DNA of 64,000 bases from Echinometra lucunter (Eukaryota; Echinodermata; Echinoidea; Camarodonta; Echinometridae). The position numbers and the translations under genes were made by a program. The notes under the pieces were generated by a model that did no database searches, had not been told where the DNA came from, and saw only the letters and a program-made list of their open reading frames with translations. Positions within the stretch are counted from its first letter, which is position 1. Each line of letters opens with the position of its first letter. This document shows positions 35,628-45,714 of the stretch, in pieces. The stretch covers positions 6,957,876 to 7,021,875 of the forward strand of contig CM057161.1 of assembly GCA_029962745.1 (NCBI GenBank), written 5' to 3'.

Positions 35628-35838
35628 TGTTGAAATGTCAGATCTCCTCGGAGGAACATTATCTTCAATAGATGGGGGTGGATTGATCACCCCGTCGTAA
35701 GGAACAGTGTTATGAGAGTATGAATCAACGTCAGGGAAGCCCCATGCTTTCACGTAGCGCTGGCGTGTGGCGACCCGTCTGTCCCCCTTCATGTACCATC
35801 CCCTGTACTGGGGCTCATGCATAAACACACGTGACTTA
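35628..35838 (-). CDS. Possible orphan terminal exon, unrecognised product
   Basis: A minus-strand frame ends at TAA (complement near 35625-35627) and reads in part PQYRGWYMKGDRRVATRQR and later VINPPPSIEDNVPPRRSD. Its amino-acid mix is protein-like, rich in aromatic and charged residues with no low-complexity run, and the DNA here is GC-richer than its surroundings. A splice acceptor could lie at TTTTGTAAG (about 35838), which would make it a last exon. I do not recognise the family. No upstream exon or poly(A) signal was pinned down, so it may also be a chance frame or a decayed gene piece. Confidence 0.3.
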
Positions 35839-35879
35839 CAAAATACAATACGGTATGTCTTACCCAACAGCTTGCTTGG

Positions 35880-36555
35880 TTAATATGTAATAACACTAGT
35901 CTACCTCCTACCCCGACGTCAAGATGGATAAGTAAATACTCGGCCATCCCCTTTTGCCCCCGAACAGAGAAAGTTTACAGAAGTTGGAAGTTCAAATTTG
36001 ATTTGGTTTGTGCGGTCCTATAAGCGAACTGGGTCGCGCGAGCAATGCATACATCCGCGAGTATCACGTATTTCACTTGGTGTGAGCCATCCCTTCATTC
36101 ATATGCATGTACTTTCTTTTGCTGGTTTGAATGCAATATGGTTCTGTTGACATAGGAGATAAAAGAAAAGATGTGTAACGGGGGCAATCATTTTTTAACT
36201 GTTGAGATTGTGCGTAACCTTGTATTCTTGGAAAGAAAGTCAAAAGAACAGATGAACACAAAACAGCTAGATGGAAAAAAAGAGTCACTGCATATCGCCC
36301 TGAACGGAAATACAAAAAACAAGTTGTATGAATTTTAATTGTTGATAAACCAGTGAACCTTGTGCAAAGGGAAAATCGGATTAATGAAGAATAACAAGAC
36401 AGGAAAGGGGAAATAGGAACACTTAGGCCAATTGAATATACAGCTTACGGGTTTTATCTGTTACATGTATCAATTTGTTTTTATTTTCCAGAGTAGGGTT
36501 GGCGGTCTCAATAAAATTCTCTAATACAGCGTCACAAAACGAGCGAAGAATGAAG
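35880..36555. other. Non-coding stretch
   Basis: No recognisable gene, MITE or tandem repeat. Confidence 0.4.
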
Positions 36556-36558
36556 TCA

Positions 36559-36709
36559 GGGCCCTGGTTCATAAAACTTGTTATCAGTAACTACTGCCAA
36601 TTTCTATGAAAAATTTGCTCTCAGCCAATCAGATGCAGGGATTTCAGTACAGCTTATAACGGTTATTGCAACTTGTTATTGATAATAAGTTTTATGAAAC
36701 GGGGGCCCA
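36559..36709. mobile_element. Foldback MITE, GGGCCC..TTCATAAAACTTG family
   Basis: The left end GGCCCTGGTTCATAAAACTT pairs with the right end AAGTTTTATGAAACGGGGGCC. Inner TGTTATCAGTAAC pairs with GTTATTGATAATAAG-type sequence. The loop has GCTCTCAGCCAATCAGATGC, shared almost exactly with the 8734 element, so the two families are related. Confidence 0.75.
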
Positions 36710-37240
36710 GATGTTTCTACTGAAGAAAATTTTCAAGGAAATCGAACAGATCAAAGACTGTACAAAATAGTTTATATAGAATCTATCACACGGACAGATA
36801 TATATTGCTAAATGTTCCCCTTCATAGGGTCTCATGAAGGCAATGTCATTTTAGCGTTAGTTTGGAAATTAATCAGTGTTTCTAGTTAAATATTTCTAAA
36901 TGAAATCAGTTGAAGGCAACTGCGATTGAAGCATCTTATCAGTACGTGGATCAGGGCAGTGGGTATATTTGCATAGAAAAAACAATGTTCTTAACCTTGC
37001 TTTTCATAACAGAAATGATAACTGAATGCTTACAGTGCTATTTTAACTTCTATTTTTTTTTTTAAAAATCTTATACCTTATCTTATTCATAAGATCTGAG
37101 GGGCCGTATCATCCACAACATTTTAGAAGTTATTATTTTTTTTTTCAAAGTAGTCAATATTACAATATTTTCATATCCCTTTCTACTTAATATTTTTTAA
37201 TTCTGTAAAAAGGGGAAATAATTACCAACATAATTTTTTT
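36710..37240. other. Non-coding stretch
   Basis: AT-rich, with T-runs. No gene was recognised. Confidence 0.4.
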
Positions 37241-37244
37241 GGGG

Positions 37245-37245
<1 letters not shown>

Positions 37246-37285
<40 letters not shown>

Positions 37286-37396
37286 CCTCTCTTTCTCTGT
37301 TTCTCTATTTTCTTAGATTTTTTTACCCTTGTGTTTGATATTTTCTGATACCCCTTCTTTTCTCTCGCTCTCTCTTACTGATATCTTTACCCCTTT

Positions 37397-37445
<49 letters not shown>

Positions 37446-38160
37446 GCGGAAGGCGCATATATTCATGACGACAATCGGTTTCTATTGCTATGAATATATA
37501 AACAGCAGTAGGATACAATTTCTTTTGAGGGGGGAAGGGGGAAAGTCAGATTGCAGAAGGAGATAGTCATATCTTCCACATTAGATGATCATGGACCGGC
37601 CATCATTCATCTTTCTTCGCAATATTCGTTGGGCGATTAGTGCCCCGGTTGCCGATAATCATTATTACCCATGTTACATCTAGAACGTCATCTGTTGCTT
37701 CGGCGTATTCCTGCATAGTAAAACCTGTTACTATTTTTTTCGGACCAAGAGTTATTAAGAAAAGATGTAGCTAAGAATATGTTGTCATTTTCTTCTTGTT
37801 GTTTTTGTTGTCAGTGGAAGTGACTGTGAATGATAGCGGTGGTGAGGACTCTCCCTCTCTCTCTCTCTCTCTCTCCTCGAGAAATTAAACAGTCTGCTTG
37901 GCTTGGAGCTCACATTTGATCTTGAGGCGTTTCGAAACCTGCTACGGTCCTCGGAAAGTACAATTGAACATTGCTGATGAAAGAGCGAGGATTGAAAAAA
38001 AAAGGTAACGCAGCTTAGAGCTGGAGCGAAGAGGGAGGAGATAATTGAGATAAGGTGTCGCCGAGAGAAGACTTAAAAGAGAAAGACGGACTGGTGGATA
38101 TTGAAAAGAAGAAAGTAGTGAGGGGCTAACCATAGAGCATTAGTAAGAGGGGAAAGAAGA

Positions 38161-38200
<40 letters not shown>

Positions 38201-38292
38201 ATGAAAAGGAGAAAGATGAATTTATTAGGGGATGTGAAAGAGAGAGACGGAGAGAGAGAGACAGACACTGCCTGAAAGGGGGAAGACGTAGG

Positions 38293-38345
<53 letters not shown>

Positions 38346-38350
38346 GGGGA
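37246..38350. repeat. CT/GA-rich region with several dinucleotide runs
   Basis: (TC)n runs at about 37246-37283, 37400-37442 and 37849-37875, then (GA)n runs at about 38162-38196 and 38297-38333. The last is followed by a G-tract. The intervening sequence has no recognised gene. Confidence 0.9.
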
Positions 38351-38483
38351 GAGCCGTGAAGAAGAATAAGGCATTCGAAAGAGGTTTCTTTTAAAAGAAA
38401 ATGAGCGTACGCTTAGTACGCTCTTCATGCCCGATATTACGCCTGAGGATATTGCCCGTGAAGAATTAGGCATATTTATTTGT

Positions 38484-39135
38484 CGTCTAGTTATTCATTT
38501 TTCCGTATAGAAAGACGAAGGCAGCTTATGGGGTCTTTGCAACAATTACATCTTGAAGACGATGGAGGGAGAGAGAGAGAGAGGGAGACATGAAAAGAGA
38601 GAGAAAGAGAGAGGAAAAGGGGGGGGTAGGGGAATCAATACAGAAGAAGTAAAGGGTAAAATGTTTTGAGCTGTTTAGAGAACAGAGCTACGTCGAATGG
38701 CGTCTAGTTATTCATTTTTCCGTATAGAAAGGCGAAGGCAGCTTATGGGGTCTTTGCAACAATTACATCTTGAAGACGATGGAGGGAGAGAGAGGGAGAC
38801 ATGAAAAGAGAGAGAAAGAGAGAGGAAAGTGGGGGGGGGGGGGGGTAGGGGAATCAATACAGGAAAAGGAAAGGGTAAAATGTTTTGAGCTGTTTAGAGA
38901 ACAGAGCTACGTCGAATGGCGTCTAGTTATTCATTTTTCCGTATAGAAAGGCGAAGGCAGCTTATGGGGTCTTTGCAACAATTACATCTTGAAGATGATG
39001 GAGAGAGAGAGAGGGGGGGGGGGAGACATGGAAAGAGAGAGAAAGAGAGAGGGGAAGGGGTAGGGGGAATCAATACACAAGAAGGAAAGGGTAAAATGTT
39101 TTGAGCTGTTTAGACAACAGAGCTACGTCGAATGG
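38484..39135. repeat. Tandem array, about 217-bp unit, three copies
   Basis: CGTCTAGTTATTC recurs at 38484, 38701 and 38920, and its truncated form CGTCTGG at 39136, giving periods of 217, 219 and 216 bp. Each unit has a unique part (GGCAGCTTATGGGGTC, ACATCTTGAAGA) and a purine part (GAGA runs plus a G-tract of differing length), and ends with AAAATGTTTTGAGCTG and ACAGAGCTACGTCGAA. Copies are nearly identical outside the purine part. Confidence 0.93.
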
Positions 39136-39375
39136 CGTCTGGTATGCGATCACTCATACACGACTCTTATCACAGAGTGAGATCGAAACCCCTTCTCGTC
39201 ATGCAACATTACGATCACGGCGAGATGTACAGCCTGACCCATAAAAAAGCCTTATCACCAAGTTTGCTCATAATCCTCGACCTACACCATAACACATGCT
39301 ATGACCGGGGTAACAATGTCTAAGCACCACGAGCGTCACAACGTGACGGATATGAGCGCAATACAGATGGCCATT

Positions 39376-39660
39376 ATTTTTATTATTATTATTGTTATTA
39401 TTATCATTATTATTATCATTATTATTACTATTATTATCATTATTATTATTATGATCATTATTATTATTATGATCATTATTATTATTATTATCATTATCAA
39501 TATTATTATTATCATTATTATTATTATTATTATCATTATTATCATTATTATTATTATTATTATCATTATTATTATTATCATTATTATCATTATTATTATT
39601 ATTATTATTATCATTATTATTATTATTGTCAATGCTATTACGGCATTGGGTGTATATACA

Positions 39661-39722
<62 letters not shown>
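39376..39722. repeat. (ATT)n/(ATC)n microsatellite, then (TA)n and a T-run
   Basis: About 255 bp of ATT/ATC repeats, then TA repeats from about 39669 and a T-run of about 28 bp. The apparent long poly-Ile frames are artefacts. Confidence 0.96.
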
Positions 39723-39726
<4 letters not shown>

Positions 39727-40701
39727 AATCTTGGCTTAAATTATTTTTATCCAAAAATATATTTTCAATGTTAGTTGAGTATATTTTAATGGTATATAGG
39801 CCTATCTTGTGATTGCGATCTTGAAAAAAAAGGTTGTACAACTGTCTCAATTTAGCTATTTGCCTGCCATGACATGTTACAATAAACCCTGAACTGAGAT
39901 TGAACTGAATAAGGTACAGCCTGTTTCAAGAAAAAACAACAACCTCATTCAAGTTTGTTCTCATATCTAGAACTCAACATATAAATTAAAACATTGTATG
40001 AAAGAAAAGCACAGTAAGGAAGTACATCGTGTCCCATGAAAAATAAGTAGAAAAGTAAAGTTATTTGTAACCTTCAGAGTTGTAACACTACTCAAAAGGT
40101 TTGACCAACGGTTCCGTTGATTACTATAGAAGGAAGTCATTCCTTGACATCCTTGAGTTCGTTTTAAAGTTGATATTACGAGAGGCTTGATAAAAAAGAT
40201 TGAGGGGGGGGGGCTGAAGCTTTTGGCAAGCAATAGTAATCGGGTATGTAGTGTCTCAAATTGGGGGAGGGGGTGCACTCTGCCTCCCTCTAAATAGGAA
40301 GACTTTGCATTTTCTGAACAAAAGCTTCGCATTGCTGGGACACCGTTTTGGAACTCATGTAATATTTTTCCGTTTGAAGTCTTGATTTGGGAGCACTTTT
40401 GATCAGACAGACAAGTTATAAGCCTGCAAAGCTAGGGGCTGATTTGTGTTGGGAATAAAATTCCCCGTCTACAGTCGGTTAAATGTGTTAAAATATTTCT
40501 TGCATTCAAAATATGTACAAAAGATATATTTCAATGTTTTGTATCAATCATGAAAGTGTTAAGGGTCATCCAAAGTGAGTGTTAGATTCAGCTCATTTCA
40601 GTTCATTTTGATTTCTTCTTTCTCTCAATCATAAAAAGCAATAATGGAGGAAACATATTTAAAATTATTTTTAGAATTATATACAGGTACATTTGCGACT
40701 T

Positions 40702-40736
<35 letters not shown>

Positions 40737-41980
40737 GAAGAAGAAGAAGAAAGAAAAGAAACTACAACAATTTTGTGAAAACTTTTGAAGCACATACTAA
40801 CAGGGACACTGATATTATCGAAAAATATCTTTCACGCTCAGCGATGTTTAAGGTAGTTGACGCATAACAGAATCTGTAATGAAATATACAGAGAGAAAAA
40901 GGAAATTTGCTTTATTTCAACAAACCGGTGTATCCAACATGAAGTGAAGCTAGCTTTGGGCCTAATCTTTTTTCCTTTTTTTAAAAAAAATCTGAGTCGC
41001 ATTTTGAAATTGACAGGTAAGTTCCATATAAAGTGATTTCATTATTGCATATAAATTGTTCGGGGGACATTTCATAATGTATCTTCCTTTCCAAATCTTG
41101 GGATAGGCGCGCTCCTGGCCCCTCACCCCCTTCCCGCCCCCAGGATTTTCGCTCATGACCGTGGCCAACTTTTTCAAAGGGGCTGATTCAGAACAGTAGG
41201 AATGATAGACTAATTCAAGAGAAACAAAGAATTTTTCATATCCAGGCCGCCAAAACGCTTACCATACGACGGAAACGGAAAAAAATGTATGTCAAAGAAA
41301 ACAATGGTCATTCGGCCAATCTGTCTATGATATTTGCAGTAAAACAACCTCCCCTTTCTTCGTTACAGATTCTGTTGTGGGTCGACCACCTACAAAATCA
41401 CCATGCGTGGAAGATATCTTTCAAAAATATATCCATATCCGTGTAGAAGTCGGACAAGCTGTTTCAGAAAGCTTTCGAAATTGTTTGGTGCCGGTTGACA
41501 TAAAAACGAGATAAGAACTCGAGACCTAGCAAGCTAGTTAAATTTTACGATATCGGATACTACTACCAACCTTTTCACTTGGTACAGACAGGAAAGGAAA
41601 AAGAAAAGATTGTGGGAAGATGGTTTTGAAATAGCTTTTAGAGATAAGAAAGTTGCAAGGGTGATATTGGACACCCCCATGTCACTTTTGTCCGGCTGGG
41701 AAGCAAAGGCGTGGGAGGGAGGGAAGTTTAAACAAAAGTGGAGAATTTCCTTCCATAAAGCACGTCTGGATATACTTTATTCTAAATACCCCACTATTTA
41801 CATGTATTGAAATATCGTTAGATACTTAGAATTTATGTCTTCCATAAATACAAACACATATGTATAAAATACAGGATCTTTATTTTTTCGTACCTCATGG
41901 GAAAATTCTTCAGAATTAAATCCAAGAAAGCAATTATTCATAATGTGGCAAACCGTTTGTTGTAGAAAGAGGATACTATT
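39723..41980. other. Non-coding stretch
   Basis: Contains a LINE/SINE-like end AATAAACCCTGAACTGAGAT at about 39881 and a poly-A run at 40707-40733 followed by GAAGAA repeats. No coding exon was recognised in the frames at 39967-40332 or 41610-41810. Confidence 0.4.
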
Positions 41981-41984
41981 TGTG

Positions 41985-42401
41985 TTAACCCATTCGTGAC
42001 AGGAATTATTTAAAGCCTAATTTGATCAGCTTTTTATTCTTCAAATTGGCAACACCAACATTTTTATTTTATTGCTACATTTTTCTTATAAAACATCATG
42101 TATCTGAAATGAATATAAATTGACAGAAATTATGATGAGAAGTCAAAAAGTTGCCAATTTGCAGGGGAAAATGGTGATTTTAAACTTTGTATCACATTGC
42201 CAATTTAAAGATTTTAGTGCTTATTTTCCTTTGAAAATTTTTCAGCATCAAACAACAAATATTGACGCAACCAAAATGGGCACAGTAAATGTAGATTTTT
42301 TTGCTCTTTCTGCTCATGTATTTGGTATGATTTTTAGGGCTTTGCATCAAAAGATATTAGACCAAACCACAAAATGTGGACCTCTGTCACGAATGGGTTA
42401 A
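41985..42401. mobile_element. piggyBac-like MITE, copy 1
   Basis: Bounded by TTAA at 41985-41988 and 42398-42401. Internal ends CCCATTCGTGACAG and CTGTCACGAATGGG form a perfect 14-bp inverted repeat. A TTAA duplication with CCC ends is the hallmark of piggyBac-type elements. The 409-bp interior has no transposase frame. It matches the copy at 62562 along its whole length. Confidence 0.9.
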
Positions 42402-42589
42402 GAAAACAGGAAAAGAGAAACTACATACCACCGGCCCTTTTTTTCCTGGCCCATTACCATAATCTTTTAAAATTATTATTATCATTATTATCTTAAAGAA
42501 ACACACACATCCACACGTTGGTATCAATGTGCCTATAGCACGATAATTTATTTAAAACGTACGTTAAAAGAGCAAAATAGATTTTTTAA

Positions 42590-42690
42590 TGCCTTGCTCA
42601 AGGGCATAAGTGACGTGCAGGAGATCGAACCCCAGATTCTCGCGTCTCCAGTCGAGCGCCCTAAACCACTCGACTACGGCACCTCCCCGT
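42590..42690 (-). mobile_element. tRNA-like SINE head, minus strand
   Basis: The minus strand reads GTAGTCGAGTGGTTTAGGGC (A-box region of leucine/serine type), then a GGAGACGCGAGAATC arm and GGGGTTCGATCTCC (B box). It continues into CTTGAGCAAGGCATTAA, a common SINE body motif. Confidence 0.65.
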
Positions 42691-43099
42691 TAGTGATAAC
42701 ACAATCTGCTGTGGATACTGAAGACTTGTATAGCGCTCACACTCACCACACAAGCTGCTAAATGCTATCGATTTCGATGCTCAATGCATTTGTGGAATGC
42801 CTTCCAGTCAGGTATCATTTATACACATAGGTGGAGAGTGGCAACTATGTATTGTATCTTGCCACATGATATTAATGCCGCGCCATAACTCGAACCCACG
42901 ACTTTCACATCTTCGACCAAGTGTTTTCATTATCGTCGTTATAATCACAATTTTTCAAACACCATTGTTATCACAAACACCATCAACATCATTTGAACCA
43001 CCAACATCATTTTCGTTCTAACCATTACCGCCATCAGCATCAAACTCCAATTCCTCCTCACTCCTCCTCCTCCTTCTCGTTTTCCTCCTCATTCTCCGC

Positions 43100-43255
43100 A
43101 TCGATCCTCTAAATCCTCATCATCATCTTCATCATAATCATGATCACCATTGTTAACATCATCATCAACACCATCATCATCATCATCATCATCGTCGTCG
43201 TCGTCGTCGTCATCATCATCAGCACCATCATCATCATCATCATCATCATCATCAC

Positions 43256-43286
<31 letters not shown>

Positions 43287-43385
43287 GTCATCATCACCAT
43301 GATCACTATCGTTATCACCACCATTACCACTACCACCATCGCTACAAATACCACCAATATCCTTCTCCTCATCATCCCACCATGA
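43100..43385. repeat. (ATC)n / (CAT)n microsatellite
   Basis: About 285 bp of CAT/ATC/GTC trinucleotides. The apparent poly-Asp, poly-Met and poly-Ile frames are artefacts. Confidence 0.96.
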
Positions 43386-43820
43386 TGATGAATCAGTCAA
43401 ACGAATGTAAAAACTACCATTTACAGATTGATTTCTCTTTTTTTATTTGGCAAGATATATTATTTCGATTTCTTAAGAAAAACAAATTGATAATTTCATA
43501 CAAAAGATTTACAAAGAAAATCAAAAGTATAAATATTGTACAAACAATATGATACAAACATTGGTTGGAATGTAACGATGCAAAAATAGATCGACAAATA
43601 GATGGATAAATTAAATAAATAATGAATAAATAGTGAATGCGGATACATGTATCATGTTTAAATGTGTCTTAAAAGGAATTCTGCGGTTCGAAACTCAAAA
43701 GGACTGTACAAAAGTAAATGTAAATTTCATGAATTGCACAACACCGAAGCATATCCGAAAGGTTCTCTGACAGAATCTCTCAACAGACGAGTGTGTTGAA
43801 AATCTTCTTGTGAAAATTTG
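43386..43820. other. Non-coding stretch
   Basis: AT-rich single-copy-looking sequence with no recognised gene. Confidence 0.4.
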
Positions 43821-43835
43821 TACTATCATTGTGTA

Positions 43836-44108
43836 CATGAGCGTAATTAGGGGGAGGGACAGGAGGAGCACGTCCCCCCCCCCCCCCCGCATTTTTTAGG
43901 GGCACATGAAAAAATCAATAGGGTATGTCCCCAAAAATTGTAGAAAAAGACACACCTGAATAAAATCATGAGCAAATTCTGGGGTATGTTCTCCCTAAAA
44001 TCTTAAGTTGAGGACCATTTTTTTTTGGGGGGGGGGGGCCTTGTCAGCAAATTTTTGGACAGTGTCCCCCCCCCCCCCACCCCATTATAAAATGGATTGA
44101 CGTCCATG
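43836..44108. mobile_element. hAT-like MITE with CATG ends and G/C tracts
   Basis: Left end CATGAGCGTAATTAGG and right end, complement CATGGACGTCAATCC, are imperfect inverted repeats. Flanking 8-mers ATTGTGTA (43828-43835) and AATGTGTA (44109-44116) differ at one base. The interior holds three long C or G runs that flank short AT-rich pieces. Confidence 0.65.
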
Positions 44109-44786
44109 AATGTGTAACATTCTGTTCCTAAGGTTCTAAAAGTACCTTATGAAAAAAATGTGAATATCATTTCGAATTTCATTTGCCAAAAGGGTACCAT
44201 GTATCTCCTACACATTTTGGCACTATTGAGCAATTAATAAAGAATGGCAAGTTAAAATGAACACAATGCTCACTAAAGACATAGCTGTACATGCAAAAAT
44301 AAACATTCAGAAAATGATTAGTTTGCAAACTATCCACAGAAACAATTATTACAAAAATATAATTCTTGTACGATTTATTCAAAGGCAGCAGCATTGGGTA
44401 AGAAAATAGAAAGTAATCATGGAGACTTTCGTAAAGTAAGTATTCCTGTTTGTAAATTGTAAAGACAATTTAAGTTTCTTCTAGTTTTCATCGATATTTT
44501 TAAAGCCAAATATTTAAGGTTCGTTTTCAAAGCACTTTAAGTACCAACTTTTTCATTTTAAGGCAAAATAGTAACCACATAAAACACTACTAAAACGAAC
44601 AATGCTACTACCTGAAAATCATTAGGCGACTTCTGGCTTCATTACACTGTTTGGTGTTAGGTGCTTCGTGACGTTGCTAATTATTGCATTGTTTTCGTCG
44701 GATGCACCCGTTTTTCTCCATGACTGAATTCCACTGCCCATGATGAATCGTTTTGTGGAACTTACAAAGCTGATAACCGTTCACTC

Positions 44787-45194
44787 TTGAGCCATTCTTG
44801 ACGGCGGGTCTACAGTGCGTGGTTTGGCCCGATAACTTTGGATGTAAATTCCTAAAAGTCATACCAACTTGAGCAAAAAGTGCAAACTATTCTACACAAT
44901 CTGTGCCCATTTGGGTAGCGTAAGTGTGTCGTTTAATTTTTTTTTTTTATAAATGAAAATAAGCACTAAAATCCTTGTATTAGCAAAACGATGAAAAGTT
45001 CAAAATCACTGTTCATCCATGCAAATTGGCAACTTTTTAACTTCTCAACAAACTTTCCGTCAATTATTACAGATTCCTGACATTTTTGTAAGAAAAAAAA
45101 TGTAGCAATAAAAGAAAATTGCTGTTGTTGCCAATTTGAAGAAGAAAAGCTGGTCAAATTAGGCTCTAAATATTTTTTGTCACAAATGGGTTAA
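44787..45194. mobile_element. piggyBac-like MITE, diverged copy 3, inverted
   Basis: Read on the minus strand, this matches copies 1 and 2 block by block: ACCCAAATGGGCACAG, TTTAGTGCTTATTTTCATT, GCCAATTTG and others. The right edge still reads TGTCACAAATGGGTTAA, while the left edge has decayed to TTGAGCCATTCTTGACGG. It is the oldest of the three copies. It ends about 290 bp downstream of the Gsx stop codon and could lie in the transcript's 3' region. Confidence 0.8.
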
Positions 45195-45480
45195 ATCAAC
45201 AGTAAAAAGAGAATACAGTGACATTGGTGCATCCACCATAGGGAGGAGTGTACGCCCCCCCCCCCCTCCCCTTGTGAAAGTCAAGGGGGTAGGTCTTTTA
45301 AATAGTTACAAGCTACAATAAAGAATCAGTTGAAAGAAATAGCTTAAGATATTTCAAAACTCACTTTGGGAGGGGGGCATGGATAGACAAGACTTTTTTT
45401 ATATTAAGCGATAAAAGACAATTGTTTAGGAGACTGGAATGTTGTTAACAGCAAAGGTTGTCGACAATCGAACACGGATT

Positions 45481-45714
45481 TTAGTTTTCGGCGGTGTCTT
45501 CCGACGAAAGTTTCTCCTCGTCATCGCTCGGTGAAATCATTGGTGTCGAGGTCTCCACGATCGAGGAGGAGGTCGAATGATGTCGCCCGTGGCCGTTGCT
45601 CCGCGATGACGTCACCTGGTGATGGCACTTGCAGTCATGTGACTGCGGTGAGCCCGGGTGACCTTTGCCCTCCTTCTTGTACTTGACCCTCCTGTTTTGA
45701 AACCAGATTTTGAC
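45481..45714 (-). CDS. Gsx: Gsx exon 3: homeodomain helix 3 and C-terminus
   Basis: Follows the acceptor TCTTGTGCAG and begins GTC AAA ATC TGG (homeodomain residue V45). It encodes the recognition helix with Q50 and N51, a basic tail KYKKEGKG, the CKC motif, a Ser/His-rich stretch and an acidic end ([11 protein letters not shown]), then TAA. Downstream on the minus strand, candidate poly(A) signals are ATTAAA at about 44932-44937 (inside the piggyBac-like relic) and AATAAA at 44374-44379. Neither is proven. Confidence 0.95.
   Translation of the reverse strand, partial: VKIWFQNRRVKYKKEGKGHPGSPQSHDCKCHHQVTSSRSNGHGRHHSTSSSIVETSTPMISPSDDEEKLSSEDTAEN

Noticed and set aside
39301..39774. 157-codon poly-Ile frame
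   Set aside because: Translation of an ATT/ATC microsatellite followed by TA and T runs.
43089..43400. Poly-Asp frame on the minus strand
   Set aside because: Translation of the CAT/ATC microsatellite; no complex sequence around it.
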